Positions 34,301-41,726 of a stretch of 64,000 nt of DNA are shown here, one piece after another (the stretch's first letter is position 1; every line of letters begins with the position of its first letter). A program made the translations under genes and the position numbers. The notes beneath the pieces are model-generated. The model made no database searches, was not told where the DNA came from, and saw only the letters and a list, made by a program, of their open reading frames with translations. Source of the stretch: Rhodococcus oxybenzonivorans (GTDB lineage Bacteria > Actinomycetota > Actinomycetes > Mycobacteriales > Mycobacteriaceae); NCBI RefSeq assembly GCF_003130705.1, contig NZ_CP021354.1, positions 1,860,001 to 1,924,000 on the forward strand. Direction: 5' to 3'.

Positions 34301-36812
34301 CGTCCTCGAGCCGGTTCAGGGGAAGCAGGCGCAGGGACTCGGTGTGGTCCTGGGTGCCGGCGGTGTCGAAGGCGATCGGCTCCTCGGTGAGGTCGACGAA
34401 ACCGCGCACGGCAGCCGTGCCGTACGAGTGCCCGGCACCTTCGGCGCGTTCCTTGAAGAGGCCGAGCAGGGGGACGTCCCTCTCCCCGGTGACGGTCGAC
34501 GCTTTTGCGTGCCAGTCGGCGACGGCCTGGGCGATCACGGCGAATCCCACGCCGCCCACGGGCGTCTTGACGTTCGCGAAGAAGCGGCGCAGAACCGGGT
34601 CGTCGGTGTCGAGGTAGTTGGGTTCGAAGAACTCGCCGCCGATATAGCTTTCGGCGGTGCACAGACCCACCCGGCCCATCGTCTTCATCAACGACTTCTC
34701 GGCCGCCTTGGCGAAGCGCGTGAACGCCTCGTCCGCGCTGTCCGCGAACTTCTCCTCGGCCCGCAACCGGACGGCGAGGGGATAGATCGCGGCGGCGCCG
34801 AACCCCAGGGCAGCGGCGACATGGTGCGAGGACGAAATCTGCCCGCTCTCGGCCACCACCGACACCCGCAGGCGCAGGCCCGCCTCGATCAGCCGCTGAT
34901 TGACGGCCGAAATCGCGATGATCATCGGCAGGGCCGCGCGGTCCGTGGCGACGTGCCGGTCCGTGAGGATGGCGATGCCGCCGCGCTCCCGGGCGAATGC
35001 CTCCACCTCGTCGCACAACCCGTCCACCGCCGCCTCGAGCGCGGCCGCGTTGGCAGCGGCGTCGCCGGGAACAGGGCTGTACAGCATCGGGAAACGCTGC
35101 ACGGGTGTGTCGGTCTGCTTGCGGATCCGCAGCATGTCCAGATGAGTGAGGATCGGCGACGGCACCACGATCTGCGGGGCAGACTCCGCACCACTGTGCA
35201 GCTTGGCGCCCAGCGCGACTCGCAGAGTCATGCCGTCCGACTCCCGGATGCTGTCCAGTGACGGGTTGGTGACCTGCGCGAAACGCTGCGAAAAGTACTT
35301 GGCCACACCGCCTTCCTGATCGGACAGTGCGTTGATGGCGTTGCCGTAGCCCATCGCGGAGATTTTCTCCTGACCCGAAGCCAGCATCGGGTCCATCATG
35401 AACTTGAAGCTTTCCTGGTTGTGCGAGTACGCGACGTACCGCTGATGGCGTTCCAGGTCGCCGTTGTAACGCAGTGGGCCGGGCTCGGCCTCCACCTCGG
35501 GCAGGGCGTCGATCGTGCGGCGCGCCTCGGCGACGAGGGCGCGGTAATCGTGCCGTGCTGCCAGCAGCTCGAGCGCCTCGTCGGAGGAGTATGCGCGGCC
35601 CTCGCGGTGGTCGAAGTACAGCATGCCGCCCGCCTCGATGCGGCCGCGGTGACGCACCGTCTCGGGGTCGAAGTCGATCTGGCCGGCCTCCGAAGTGACG
35701 CACAGGTAGTCGTCGGTCTCCACGCTGCGCAGCGGACGCAACCCCAACCGGTCGAGACGCGCTCCGACCACGGTGCCGTTCCCGAAGATGACCGCGGCCG
35801 GGCCGTCGTTCTTCTCCTCGTAGAGAGAGAAGTACTCGAGCATCGCCCGCACCTCGGGGGAGAGGTTCGTGTCGTTCTCCCATGCGGGGGGCATCATCGA
35901 CACCACTGCGGTGACGAGGTCGAGACCGTCCTCGACGACCCGGCTCTGCAGCGTCTGATCTAGACGGCAGCTGTCCGACTGGCCGTGGGGACGCACGATC
36001 TCCCGGTTCCGGGCACGGGCCACGGCCGTCTCGGAGAGGCGGTTCTTCTTGTCGGTGTTGAGTTCGCCGTTGTGCGCCATGAGCCGGAACGGCTGCGCCA
36101 TCGTCGGGTGCGGGTCGGTGTTCGTGGAGAACCGGGTGTGGAAGAAGAGGGTGTGAACGGCGTGCGCCGGATCGACCAGGTCGCAGAAGTACGGGATCAC
36201 CTCGTGCGAATTGAGGCGACCCTTGAGCACCTGGGTGCGGGCGCTGAGCGAGAGCGGGTACATCCCGGCGAGGTCGGGCTGGGTGTAGGCGACGGCCTCG
36301 ATGGCGAGCAGGGCGTCGTGGATGCGGCGGTCGAACTCGACCCCGTCCGTGCACGCCTCGGGAGCGGTGAACACCCACTGCCGAATGGGCAGCTGGTACT
36401 TGATCGCGGCCGGACGCAGGACGGTGGCGTCGACGGGGACGTCACGTTCGAGCAGCACCTCCAAGCCCTGCGCGGCGAGTGCCTGCTCGATGACGGCTTC
36501 CGCGTCGGTGTGGAACGCGACGTCGGTGGGGAGGAAGAAGTTGCCGACACCGAAGCGGCCGGCTTCCAGCTCTCCCCGCCCGGTGAGGGCGCGGAAGAAG
36601 GGCACCGAGAGGTCGATACAGATTCCGGCCCCGTCGCCGACGCCCTCGGCCGACATGCCACCACGGTGAGGAACAGCACACAGGGCCTCGTTGCCCAGGG
36701 TGAGAATTTCCGGGGTCTGCACGCCATCCTTGCGGGTGATGAAGCCCACGCCGCAGCTACTCTTGTCGAGCGTCCTGTCGTACAGGCCGAACTCACTGGC
36801 ACTCGTCTTCAA
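31320..36812 (-). CDS. Long glutamate synthase large-subunit-like protein with a C-terminal extension
   Basis: A 1830-residue protein, some 300 longer than typical GltB. The TTG start at 36812 has a good GAGGAG site. Visible parts are an N-terminal glutaminase with the nucleophile in SSCGVGF (Cys20, after a short propeptide), a central domain, the FMN domain with MSHGALN, SNSGEGGE and GTGAAAVTSLKYAG, a Fe-S motif CVMAKNCNVKCPAG, the GXGXG helix domain (GATGGRLFVEGQAG) and then about 330 residues not found in classical GltB. The Cys spacing is C-x5-C-x3-C, one shorter than usual. It should make glutamate from glutamine and 2-oxoglutarate. No GltD follows; a diflavin reductase does. It may be a specialised paralogue. 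Confidence 0.85.
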   Translation of the reverse strand: MKTSASEFGLYDRTLDKSSCGVGFITRKDGVQTPEILTLGNEALCAVPHRGGMSAEGVGDGAGICIDLSVPFFRALTGRGELEAGRFGVGNFFLPTDVAFHTDAEAVIEQALAAQGLEVLLERDVPVDATVLRPAAIKYQLPIRQWVFTAPEACTDGVEFDRRIHDALLAIEAVAYTQPDLAGMYPLSLSARTQVLKGRLNSHEVIPYFCDLVDPAHAVHTLFFHTRFSTNTDPHPTMAQPFRLMAHNGELNTDKKNRLSETAVARARNREIVRPHGQSDSCRLDQTLQSRVVEDGLDLVTAVVSMMPPAWENDTNLSPEVRAMLEYFSLYEEKNDGPAAVIFGNGTVVGARLDRLGLRPLRSVETDDYLCVTSEAGQIDFDPETVRHRGRIEAGGMLYFDHREGRAYSSDEALELLAARHDYRALVAEARRTIDALPEVEAEPGPLRYNGDLERHQRYVAYSHNQESFKFMMDPMLASGQEKISAMGYGNAINALSDQEGGVAKYFSQRFAQVTNPSLDSIRESDGMTLRVALGAKLHSGAESAPQIVVPSPILTHLDMLRIRKQTDTPVQRFPMLYSPVPGDAAANAAALEAAVDGLCDEVEAFARERGGIAILTDRHVATDRAALPMIIAISAVNQRLIEAGLRLRVSVVAESGQISSSHHVAAALGFGAAAIYPLAVRLRAEEKFADSADEAFTRFAKAAEKSLMKTMGRVGLCTAESYIGGEFFEPNYLDTDDPVLRRFFANVKTPVGGVGFAVIAQAVADWHAKASTVTGERDVPLLGLFKERAEGAGHSYGTAAVRGFVDLTEEPIAFDTAGTQDHTESLRLLPLNRLEDAFGLDDDAYRNAGFQKLTPEAIDGFEITPGYRAFVRTMAEERTRRPAALRDVLDLPADVTFLTTAQEFRRQMGRFSRKGNNSFAVRGLASEQVGDDEFRLRLTGPHAGDPTVLAALGESLVLRFGDQLCEHRIDGDALLVRASGEALRCLALLRHAPPSIPLATVQRASEITPFLTSGAMSHGALNSNAHEAVAHGTNMVGGMSNSGEGGEHISRYGTIRGSRIKQFASGRFGVWAGYLADPMLEELEIKIAQGAKPGEGGQLPAPKVTVEIAAARGGTPGVELVSPPPHHDTYSIEDLAQLIHDCKAARVRVIVKLVSSEGIGTIAVGVAKAGADVINVAGNTGGTGAAAVTSLKYAGRSAEIGVAEVHQALCANGLRQKVMLRCSGAHQTASDVVKSALLGADSFEFGTTALMMLKCVMAKNCNVKCPAGLTTNPELFDGDPRAMAQYLLNIAHETREVLAELGMTSLREARGRSDLLHLLDHPSSVGQLDLRAMLAVVDEVTIGDPVYLEKDYTLDDGWLVQLRAALVEQSERTVELGDGVRLSNRNKSVGAQLAVDIERMLNHELTEQDLPAVLRDERGRGYLREGSVRIATSGSAGLSYGAFCNDGMSLVHTGTANDGVGKGACGGSIVVRSPGGGSTAAGGNVLIGNFALFGATGGRLFVEGQAGDRFAVRNSGATAVVEGVGDFACEYMTNGAVLNLGGFGKGVGNGMSGGFVYQYDPEGKLAGKASADSILLGSITGDDEHAALHHQAVHLLLGWHLEATGSAKAAWLLENWETEQHHFVYGMPRALLQYQDSDEILKAKSRKDLADELAAALVAHQVRKFKLDYRDGRAVLGGAVPGYGEADTEAMFALLNNYTVLNAAQEMALSKLPGATDPSDPAVDKAVRNLLLTEDFFLMQRLQRYAREALKDYSDEDLAVMVAAKRLADYKDALRKRNVRSIDAPGTYGWILHQDAKNVDKIGRLPGFEELFAQHALPDLIPTKDAVPS

Positions 36813-37168
36813 CCGACTGTCTCCTCGCGATACTCGCCGAAATGGGGTCCGTGCAGCACACGGGTGGCGTCGGCGAGAGGATCACGGCGGAGAACCGGCC
36901 CCGAACCGATACGCCGGTGAGGCAGACGTCGTTGTCTGTGGTGCGGACCCTGACGAGTCCACGCGAAACCGCAGATTAGCGGAGGCTAAGTCCCTACTGC
37001 AAGCGGCTCGTTTCCCAGCCGCGGAGCACTGGCAAATCCGCTTCAGGCGTGCGGGCAGAACGCCTAGTTGCGAATGTCACACCTGGCCAGGACGCTGGGC
37101 CGACTCGTGAATACACGGACGCTTGTGCGGGTGCGGATGACTATTCCGTGGGCGGATGTGATCGCATC
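36813..37168. other. Gene-free leader region upstream of the glutamate-synthase-like operon
   Basis: These 356 bp separate the start of the leftward gltB-like gene from the stop of the leftward Ddn-like gene, so they should hold the promoter of the gltB-like operon and the end of the preceding transcript. Apart from the GAGGAG ribosome-binding site at the left edge I see no convincing ORF, riboswitch or strong hairpin. Confidence 0.5.
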
Positions 37169-37564
37169 TCAGTCGGTGAGATCGATCCGCACGGTCAGGA
37201 GGTCGGTGCCGACCGCCCGGACCGCCGCGCTGTTGAGCCGCGGGAGCTGCGCCAGCCGGGCGACGGCGTCGTCGTCGGGTAGCAGCGTCGCGGTGCCGGT
37301 GTGCCAGGTGCCGTGCAGTCGCAGCCGCACGGCGTTGTTCGCGCGGATGTTGCGGATGTAATGAGAACGCTCACCGAACTCGGACACCAGCCAGAATTCG
37401 GTGCCCTGTTGTCGGCCACCGATGGGCGTGACGCGGGGCTGTCCGCTGACGCGGCCGGTGGTCTCGAGGAGCGTCTGGCTCGACAGTCGCGTGGAGAGCG
37501 GGTTGGCGACGTGCCGCTGGAATTGCATGACGATCCGTCGTTTGATCGCGTCGAGGTCGGCCAT
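37169..37564 (-). CDS. Ddn-like deazaflavin (F420)-dependent oxidoreductase
   Basis: A 131-residue protein starting at ATG 37564. The core LLETTGRVSGQPRVTPIGG, FWLVSEFGERSHYIRNIRANNAVRLRL and GTATLLPDDD is the split-beta-barrel DUF385/Ddn family typical of actinobacteria. Members bind coenzyme F420 (or heme/FAD) and reduce quinones or nitro compounds. The gene follows the dicarboxylate symporter by 44 bp, but a 14-bp stem between them includes its Shine-Dalgarno sequence, so expression may be separate or conditional. Substrate is unknown. Confidence 0.82.
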   Translation of the reverse strand: MADLDAIKRRIVMQFQRHVANPLSTRLSSQTLLETTGRVSGQPRVTPIGGRQQGTEFWLVSEFGERSHYIRNIRANNAVRLRLHGTWHTGTATLLPDDDAVARLAQLPRLNSAAVRAVGTDLLTVRIDLTD

Positions 37565-37598
37565 GACGAGAGCCTTCCACGTGGGGAAGGCTCTCGTC
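37565..37598 (-). terminator. Hairpin between symporter and Ddn-like gene
   Basis: A perfect 14-bp stem (37565-37578 with 37585-37598) and a 6-base loop begin 11 bp after the symporter stop and end exactly at the ATG of the next leftward gene. It is strong enough to act as an intrinsic terminator without a U-tract, as is usual in actinobacteria. One arm contains the GGAAGG that would serve as ribosome-binding site of the Ddn-like gene, so the structure could also limit its translation. Confidence 0.65.
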
Positions 37599-37608
37599 GA
37601 GCGTTTGG

Positions 37609-38985
37609 CTACGACGCTGCGACCGCGTCGTCGTCCTGGAACGGGTCGCCGGTCCGTTCGGCGTTGTACCGGGCCTCGTCGAGGATGCCCTCGCGCTTGG
37701 CGACGATCGTCGGGACGAGTGCTTGACCGGTGACGTTCACCGCGGTGCGGCCCATGTCGACGATCGGTTCGACGGCGAGCAGGAGGCCCACTCCGGCGAG
37801 GGGCAGTCCCAGCGTCGACAGGGTCAGCGTCAGCATGACCGTGGCACCGGTGGTGCCTGCGGTGGCCGCCGACCCGATTACCGACACCACCACGATCAGC
37901 AGATAGTCGGTGACGGACAGCGGCACCCCATAGAACTCGGCAACGAAGATCGCGGCGATGGCGGGGTACACGGCGGCGCAGCCGTCCATCTTGGTAGTTG
38001 CTCCCAGGGGGACCGCGAACGACGCGTACTCGCGGGGAACGCCGAGGTTGCGTTCGGTGACGCGCTCGGTGAGGGGGAGTGTGCCGATCGACGACCGGGA
38101 GACGAACCCGAGCTGGGTGGCGGGCCACACACCGGAGTAGAAGGCGCGCACCGACAGCCCGTGCGCACGGATCAGCACCGGGTAGACGACGAAGAACACC
38201 AGCGCCAGCCCGATGTAGACGGCTGCGGTGAACCAGCCGAGCGAGCCGATGGCATCCCAGCCGTAGGTGGCCACCGCATTGGCGATCAGTGCGGCGGTAC
38301 CGATCGGAGCAAGGCGGATGATCCACCACAGCACCTTCTGCACGATCGCCAGCAGTGACGCATTGAACTGCAGGAACGGTTCCGCCTTGGCCCCGACCTT
38401 CAGCGCGGCGATACCGATGGCGGCGGCCACGACCAGCAGTTGCAGGACGTTGAAGCTCAGTGACGTGCTCGCGACGCCTTCGGTGACAGTCGTTTTCGCG
38501 CCCAGGCCCAGGAAGTTGCTGGGCACCAAGCCGGTGACGAACGCCCACCACGATCCGGTGGTCGCCGGCTCCTTGCCTTCGCCGGACACCGTCGTATGGG
38601 CACCCGGCTGCGTGAGAAGCCCGACGACAATTCCGATGACCACCGCGATGAATGCGGTGATCGCGAACCACAGAAGGGTCTGCACCGCCAGCCGGGCGGC
38701 GTTGGCCACTTCCCGTAAGTTGGCGATGGAACTGACGATGGCCGTGAACACCAGCGGGATGACCGCAACGGTGAGGAGTTTGACGTAGCTCATGCCGATG
38801 GTGTGGACGGTGCCGACGAGCCAGTTCTCATTGCCGTCGGCGGCCGCGGGGAGGCTTCGGGCGACGAGCCCGAGGATGACACCGACGACGAGGCCGGCGA
38901 CGATCTGCGGGCCGAACGAGCCGGCCCATTTCGGTAGGTGCCGAGAGGTGTTCTCGGCGCGCGTGGACAGCGCGGAACTGGGCAT
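37609..38985 (-). CDS. Dicarboxylate/amino-acid:cation symporter (DAACS family)
   Basis: A 458-residue membrane protein starting at ATG 38985. The first helix (FGPQIVAGLVVGVILGLVA), the reentrant-loop serine motif SRSSIGTLPLT near residue 300, TTKMDGCAAVYP in TM7 (the NMDGT-type motif) and the HP2-like SVIGSAATAGTTGATVML mark the glutamate/C4-dicarboxylate/serine symporters (GltP/DctA). It imports dicarboxylates or small neutral/acidic amino acids with H+ or Na+. It is flanked by hairpins and probably forms its own unit. The exact substrate cannot be chosen from sequence. Confidence 0.9.
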   Translation of the reverse strand: MPSSALSTRAENTSRHLPKWAGSFGPQIVAGLVVGVILGLVARSLPAAADGNENWLVGTVHTIGMSYVKLLTVAVIPLVFTAIVSSIANLREVANAARLAVQTLLWFAITAFIAVVIGIVVGLLTQPGAHTTVSGEGKEPATTGSWWAFVTGLVPSNFLGLGAKTTVTEGVASTSLSFNVLQLLVVAAAIGIAALKVGAKAEPFLQFNASLLAIVQKVLWWIIRLAPIGTAALIANAVATYGWDAIGSLGWFTAAVYIGLALVFFVVYPVLIRAHGLSVRAFYSGVWPATQLGFVSRSSIGTLPLTERVTERNLGVPREYASFAVPLGATTKMDGCAAVYPAIAAIFVAEFYGVPLSVTDYLLIVVVSVIGSAATAGTTGATVMLTLTLSTLGLPLAGVGLLLAVEPIVDMGRTAVNVTGQALVPTIVAKREGILDEARYNAERTGDPFQDDDAVAAS

Positions 38986-39174
38986 GGGTGTGCCTTTCGC
39001 ATGAAGCCGTCAGCCGATGCCTGGTAAGGCGGGATGCGGCGGGAAGGTTCCTGAGAGGTGTGAGAAGGGTCCGTCAGAGCGGGCGCGGACAGATGGCGCT
39101 CGCCTGCAGTCGGAGGTCGACGTAGCGTCGAGAAGTCAGGAACAACACCGAAGTGACTGTACTCGCCGACTCGA

Positions 39175-40635
39175 TCACTTCATGAGATGGGCGGCGTCCG
39201 CGCGGGCTTGCCGGGCATTCTCGAGTTCGAGTGCGTACAGCAGGCCGAAGGTAAACCCGTTCTCGCCCTCCGTAACTCCGGCGCGCGCTCCGAGAGCGCG
39301 AAGGTTGTCGGCGGCGAGCACGCTGTCCTGGTGCTCACCGAGCACCTTCTGGACATGCTTGAACTCGGACACCTTCTTCTCTGCTTTTCCGCCGAGCAGT
39401 GGTGTGGCCAGCTCGGCCGCGTACCTGGCGCGTTTGGCCGCTTTCCGGGCGCGGTGCAACTCCGTCGCGTCGGAATCGGCCACAGCGGCAGTGAGTCGTT
39501 TCCGCGCCTTGCGCCCGGCCCGCTTGACAGCCTTCGCGATCACTTTCGGGCCGGCGCCGCGTTCGATGGTCAAGGGTGGGGCCGTACGCCATTGCGCGAG
39601 CGTCACGAGAAGATTGCGGTAGCGCGCGTCGTCGAGAGCGGACATGACGACGGTCAGGCAACGCTGCTGTTCCCCCAGCAGGTCCTGTTCGATTCGTGCG
39701 GCGACGGGACCCATGACCAGCTCGGCGGGCAGGCCGGTGACCAATTCCCCGAGCCGGTGCCGTTGCACCTGACGATCGCGCACCTCGCCGAGTAGTCCTG
39801 CGTACCAAACGAGTTCGTCTTCGATCCTCGACCGAGCATCCGGGTCGACCAGATCCTTGAACACGCGGAGAGTACTGCGGAACCGGCGAATGGCCACGCG
39901 GGTGGCGTGTATCGGATCGAGTCCGCGGCGCAGCCACACATCACCCGCAACGATTTCGTCGATCTGGGTGCCGAGATAGTCGGTGAGTGCTCGCCGTGCC
40001 GGGTTCTCGGAATCGTCGTCCGCGCGGTGCGGCTCGAGTGCCAGCGCGCGGGCCAGTTTCGACGCGTACGACGACGTGTGCGCCCCGCTCCGAACGAGGC
40101 GGCCACCGATGTCGCGCAGCAGTCGTTCTTGCCCGTGATCCCCGAGTTCGACCTCGACTTCGCGCCACTGACTGGCAATGGCTCCACCGTTGTGGGCGGT
40201 TGCGGTGGCGCGCACCGAATCGTCCGCCAGTTCGGCCAGCGAGTTGCCATCGGAGTCGACCACACGGTGGCGCCGCCGGACGGTCGAGAGGGAGGCCACT
40301 CGCAGGAGAGGTTTGCCGAGCGCCACACCCGACACCGCGTTCGCCAGCTCGTCCGGGACGGACTCGTCACTTGTGGGCGGAAGCCGGACCTCGGTGCGGG
40401 CGTCGCCGGCAGGCACCTTGAGCTGCCATCCGAGGTCGTCGTCCCCCGAGCGGCGGCGAAGCGTCAGATGATGACGGAGAAGGTCACGGTCGGCGGTGTC
40501 GAAGTAGACACTGTCGAGCCGGATGGTGTCGATGTCTTCCCGGCCCTGGTCGGGAACCAGGTCTCCGAGAGCCGGTACGACGAAGTCGAGGCTCACGTCG
40601 TATTTGTCTTCGCGTTCTGTCTGCTCCGCCGCCAT
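39175..40635 (-). CDS. CYTH and CHAD domain protein
   Basis: A 486-residue protein. ATG 40635 overlaps the stop of the preceding dioxygenase gene by one base (TGATG). Residues about 5-190 are a CYTH (triphosphate tunnel) domain beginning with the ExExK-type motif EREDKY and containing many alternating charged residues (YFDTADRDLLRHHLTLRRR, WQLKVP). Residues about 210-480 are a CHAD domain, a conserved histidine- and Arg-rich helical bundle (HATRVAIRRFRSTLRVF, HRARKAAKRARYAAEL). CHAD proteins bind inorganic polyphosphate, and CYTH enzymes act on triphosphates. A role in polyphosphate or triphosphate metabolism is therefore likely but not specific. Confidence 0.9.
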   Translation of the reverse strand: MAAEQTEREDKYDVSLDFVVPALGDLVPDQGREDIDTIRLDSVYFDTADRDLLRHHLTLRRRSGDDDLGWQLKVPAGDARTEVRLPPTSDESVPDELANAVSGVALGKPLLRVASLSTVRRRHRVVDSDGNSLAELADDSVRATATAHNGGAIASQWREVEVELGDHGQERLLRDIGGRLVRSGAHTSSYASKLARALALEPHRADDDSENPARRALTDYLGTQIDEIVAGDVWLRRGLDPIHATRVAIRRFRSTLRVFKDLVDPDARSRIEDELVWYAGLLGEVRDRQVQRHRLGELVTGLPAELVMGPVAARIEQDLLGEQQRCLTVVMSALDDARYRNLLVTLAQWRTAPPLTIERGAGPKVIAKAVKRAGRKARKRLTAAVADSDATELHRARKAAKRARYAAELATPLLGGKAEKKVSEFKHVQKVLGEHQDSVLAADNLRALGARAGVTEGENGFTFGLLYALELENARQARADAAHLMK

Positions 40636-41627
40636 CAGTCCAGTTTGCACCCCGCCTCTTTCGGATACCAGCGGCGGAAAACGTCGGGGTGCGCGCGTGT
40701 CCGGCTCTTCCACGCGTTCTCGCCGTATGTGCGGTACAACGGGTTGGCGGGGTCCCGTTCGACTCCCCGGGCTCGCGACGCCAGGTGCGGGGGCAGGGTA
40801 ATCGTCGGAACTGTCGCGTCGAGTGCAGGATTGAGGAAGTACGGCACCGACAGCCGCTCCGGTGCCCCCGCCGGTGTGAGCACCCGGTGTCGGGTGGCCC
40901 GCAGATATCCACCCGTCGCCACCTCGAGTAGTTCGCCGATGTTGACCAGGAACGAGCCCGTGCGCGCCGGAGCGTCGATCCAGCTGCCGTCCTCACTCTC
41001 CACCTGCAGTCCCGTCGAGCCGGGCTCGAGGAGCAGGAGGGTGAGGACTCCCGAGTCCTTGTGGGCGCCCACGCCCTGCTCACCGGTGTGATCGTCGCTC
41101 GGCCGTGCCGGGTACCGCACCACTTTGATGAGTGTGGCCGGGGCGTGGGCGAAGGCGTCGTCGAAGATGCCCGGATCGGCGTCGAGGGAGGCCGCCCAGT
41201 GTCGGAGCAGACGCATCCCGACCTCGGCCAGTGCCGCGTCGAACTGCTCGATTGTGGATTTCAGTGCGGGTAGTGCTGCGGGCCACTGGTTCGGTCCCTG
41301 CAACCGCAGGTAGTCGGTCGCATCCGGAACAGGGTCCCGTTCCGGTCCGATGTCGATTTGTTCACGCCAGTCGATCTCGCCGTTGGTCAGTTCCCCGCCC
41401 AGCCGGTTGTAACCGCGAAAATGCGGGCTGTCGATCATGGCGATCGACATCTTCGACTCTTCGGGCAGCGCGAAGAACTGCCGGGCAACCGAGAACACCC
41501 CGTCGAGGAGGCGGCGGTCGACGCCGTGACCGTCGAGGTAGAAGAACCCGACGTGATGGGTGACCTCCCGCAGCCGCTCACGCCCGGCGGGGGTGTCCAG
41601 GTCGGCGAGGTCGATGACGGGAAGCAC
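40635..41627 (-). CDS. 2-oxoglutarate/Fe(II) dioxygenase of the isopenicillin N synthase family
   Basis: A 330-residue non-heme iron oxygenase starting at ATG 41627. The iron ligands HxD...H are seen in GAHKDSGVLTLLL and ATRHRV, and the co-substrate Arg-x-Ser in ERLSVPYFLNP. The N-terminal DIOX_N part contains GFFYLDGHGVD. The family hydroxylates or oxidatively cyclises small molecules. Its stop overlaps the start of the CYTH-CHAD gene by one base, so the two are co-translated, an association with no obvious explanation. A long inverted repeat separates it from the upstream MFS pump gene. Substrate is unknown. Confidence 0.87.
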   Translation of the reverse strand: MLPVIDLADLDTPAGRERLREVTHHVGFFYLDGHGVDRRLLDGVFSVARQFFALPEESKMSIAMIDSPHFRGYNRLGGELTNGEIDWREQIDIGPERDPVPDATDYLRLQGPNQWPAALPALKSTIEQFDAALAEVGMRLLRHWAASLDADPGIFDDAFAHAPATLIKVVRYPARPSDDHTGEQGVGAHKDSGVLTLLLLEPGSTGLQVESEDGSWIDAPARTGSFLVNIGELLEVATGGYLRATRHRVLTPAGAPERLSVPYFLNPALDATVPTITLPPHLASRARGVERDPANPLYRTYGENAWKSRTRAHPDVFRRWYPKEAGCKLD

Positions 41628-41654
41628 GTCTCCACGGTATCCCCGTGGCGAACT

Positions 41655-41709
41655 CCGGGCGAATGTACCGTTCGACGCGACCAGTGCGTCCGAAGGTACA
41701 TTCGCCCGG
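41655..41709 (-). terminator. Long inverted repeat between MFS pump and dioxygenase genes
   Basis: Arms 41655-41669 and 41695-41709 are perfect 15-base reverse complements, and the intervening bases continue to pair imperfectly (TTCG-ACGC with GCGTCCGAA). It follows the stop of the MFS gene (41727) and precedes the dioxygenase start (41627) on the same strand. It is probably the terminator of the MFS gene; it could instead be an operator for the dioxygenase. Confidence 0.65.
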
Positions 41710-41726
41710 CGAAGGAAGGGCCGTGA

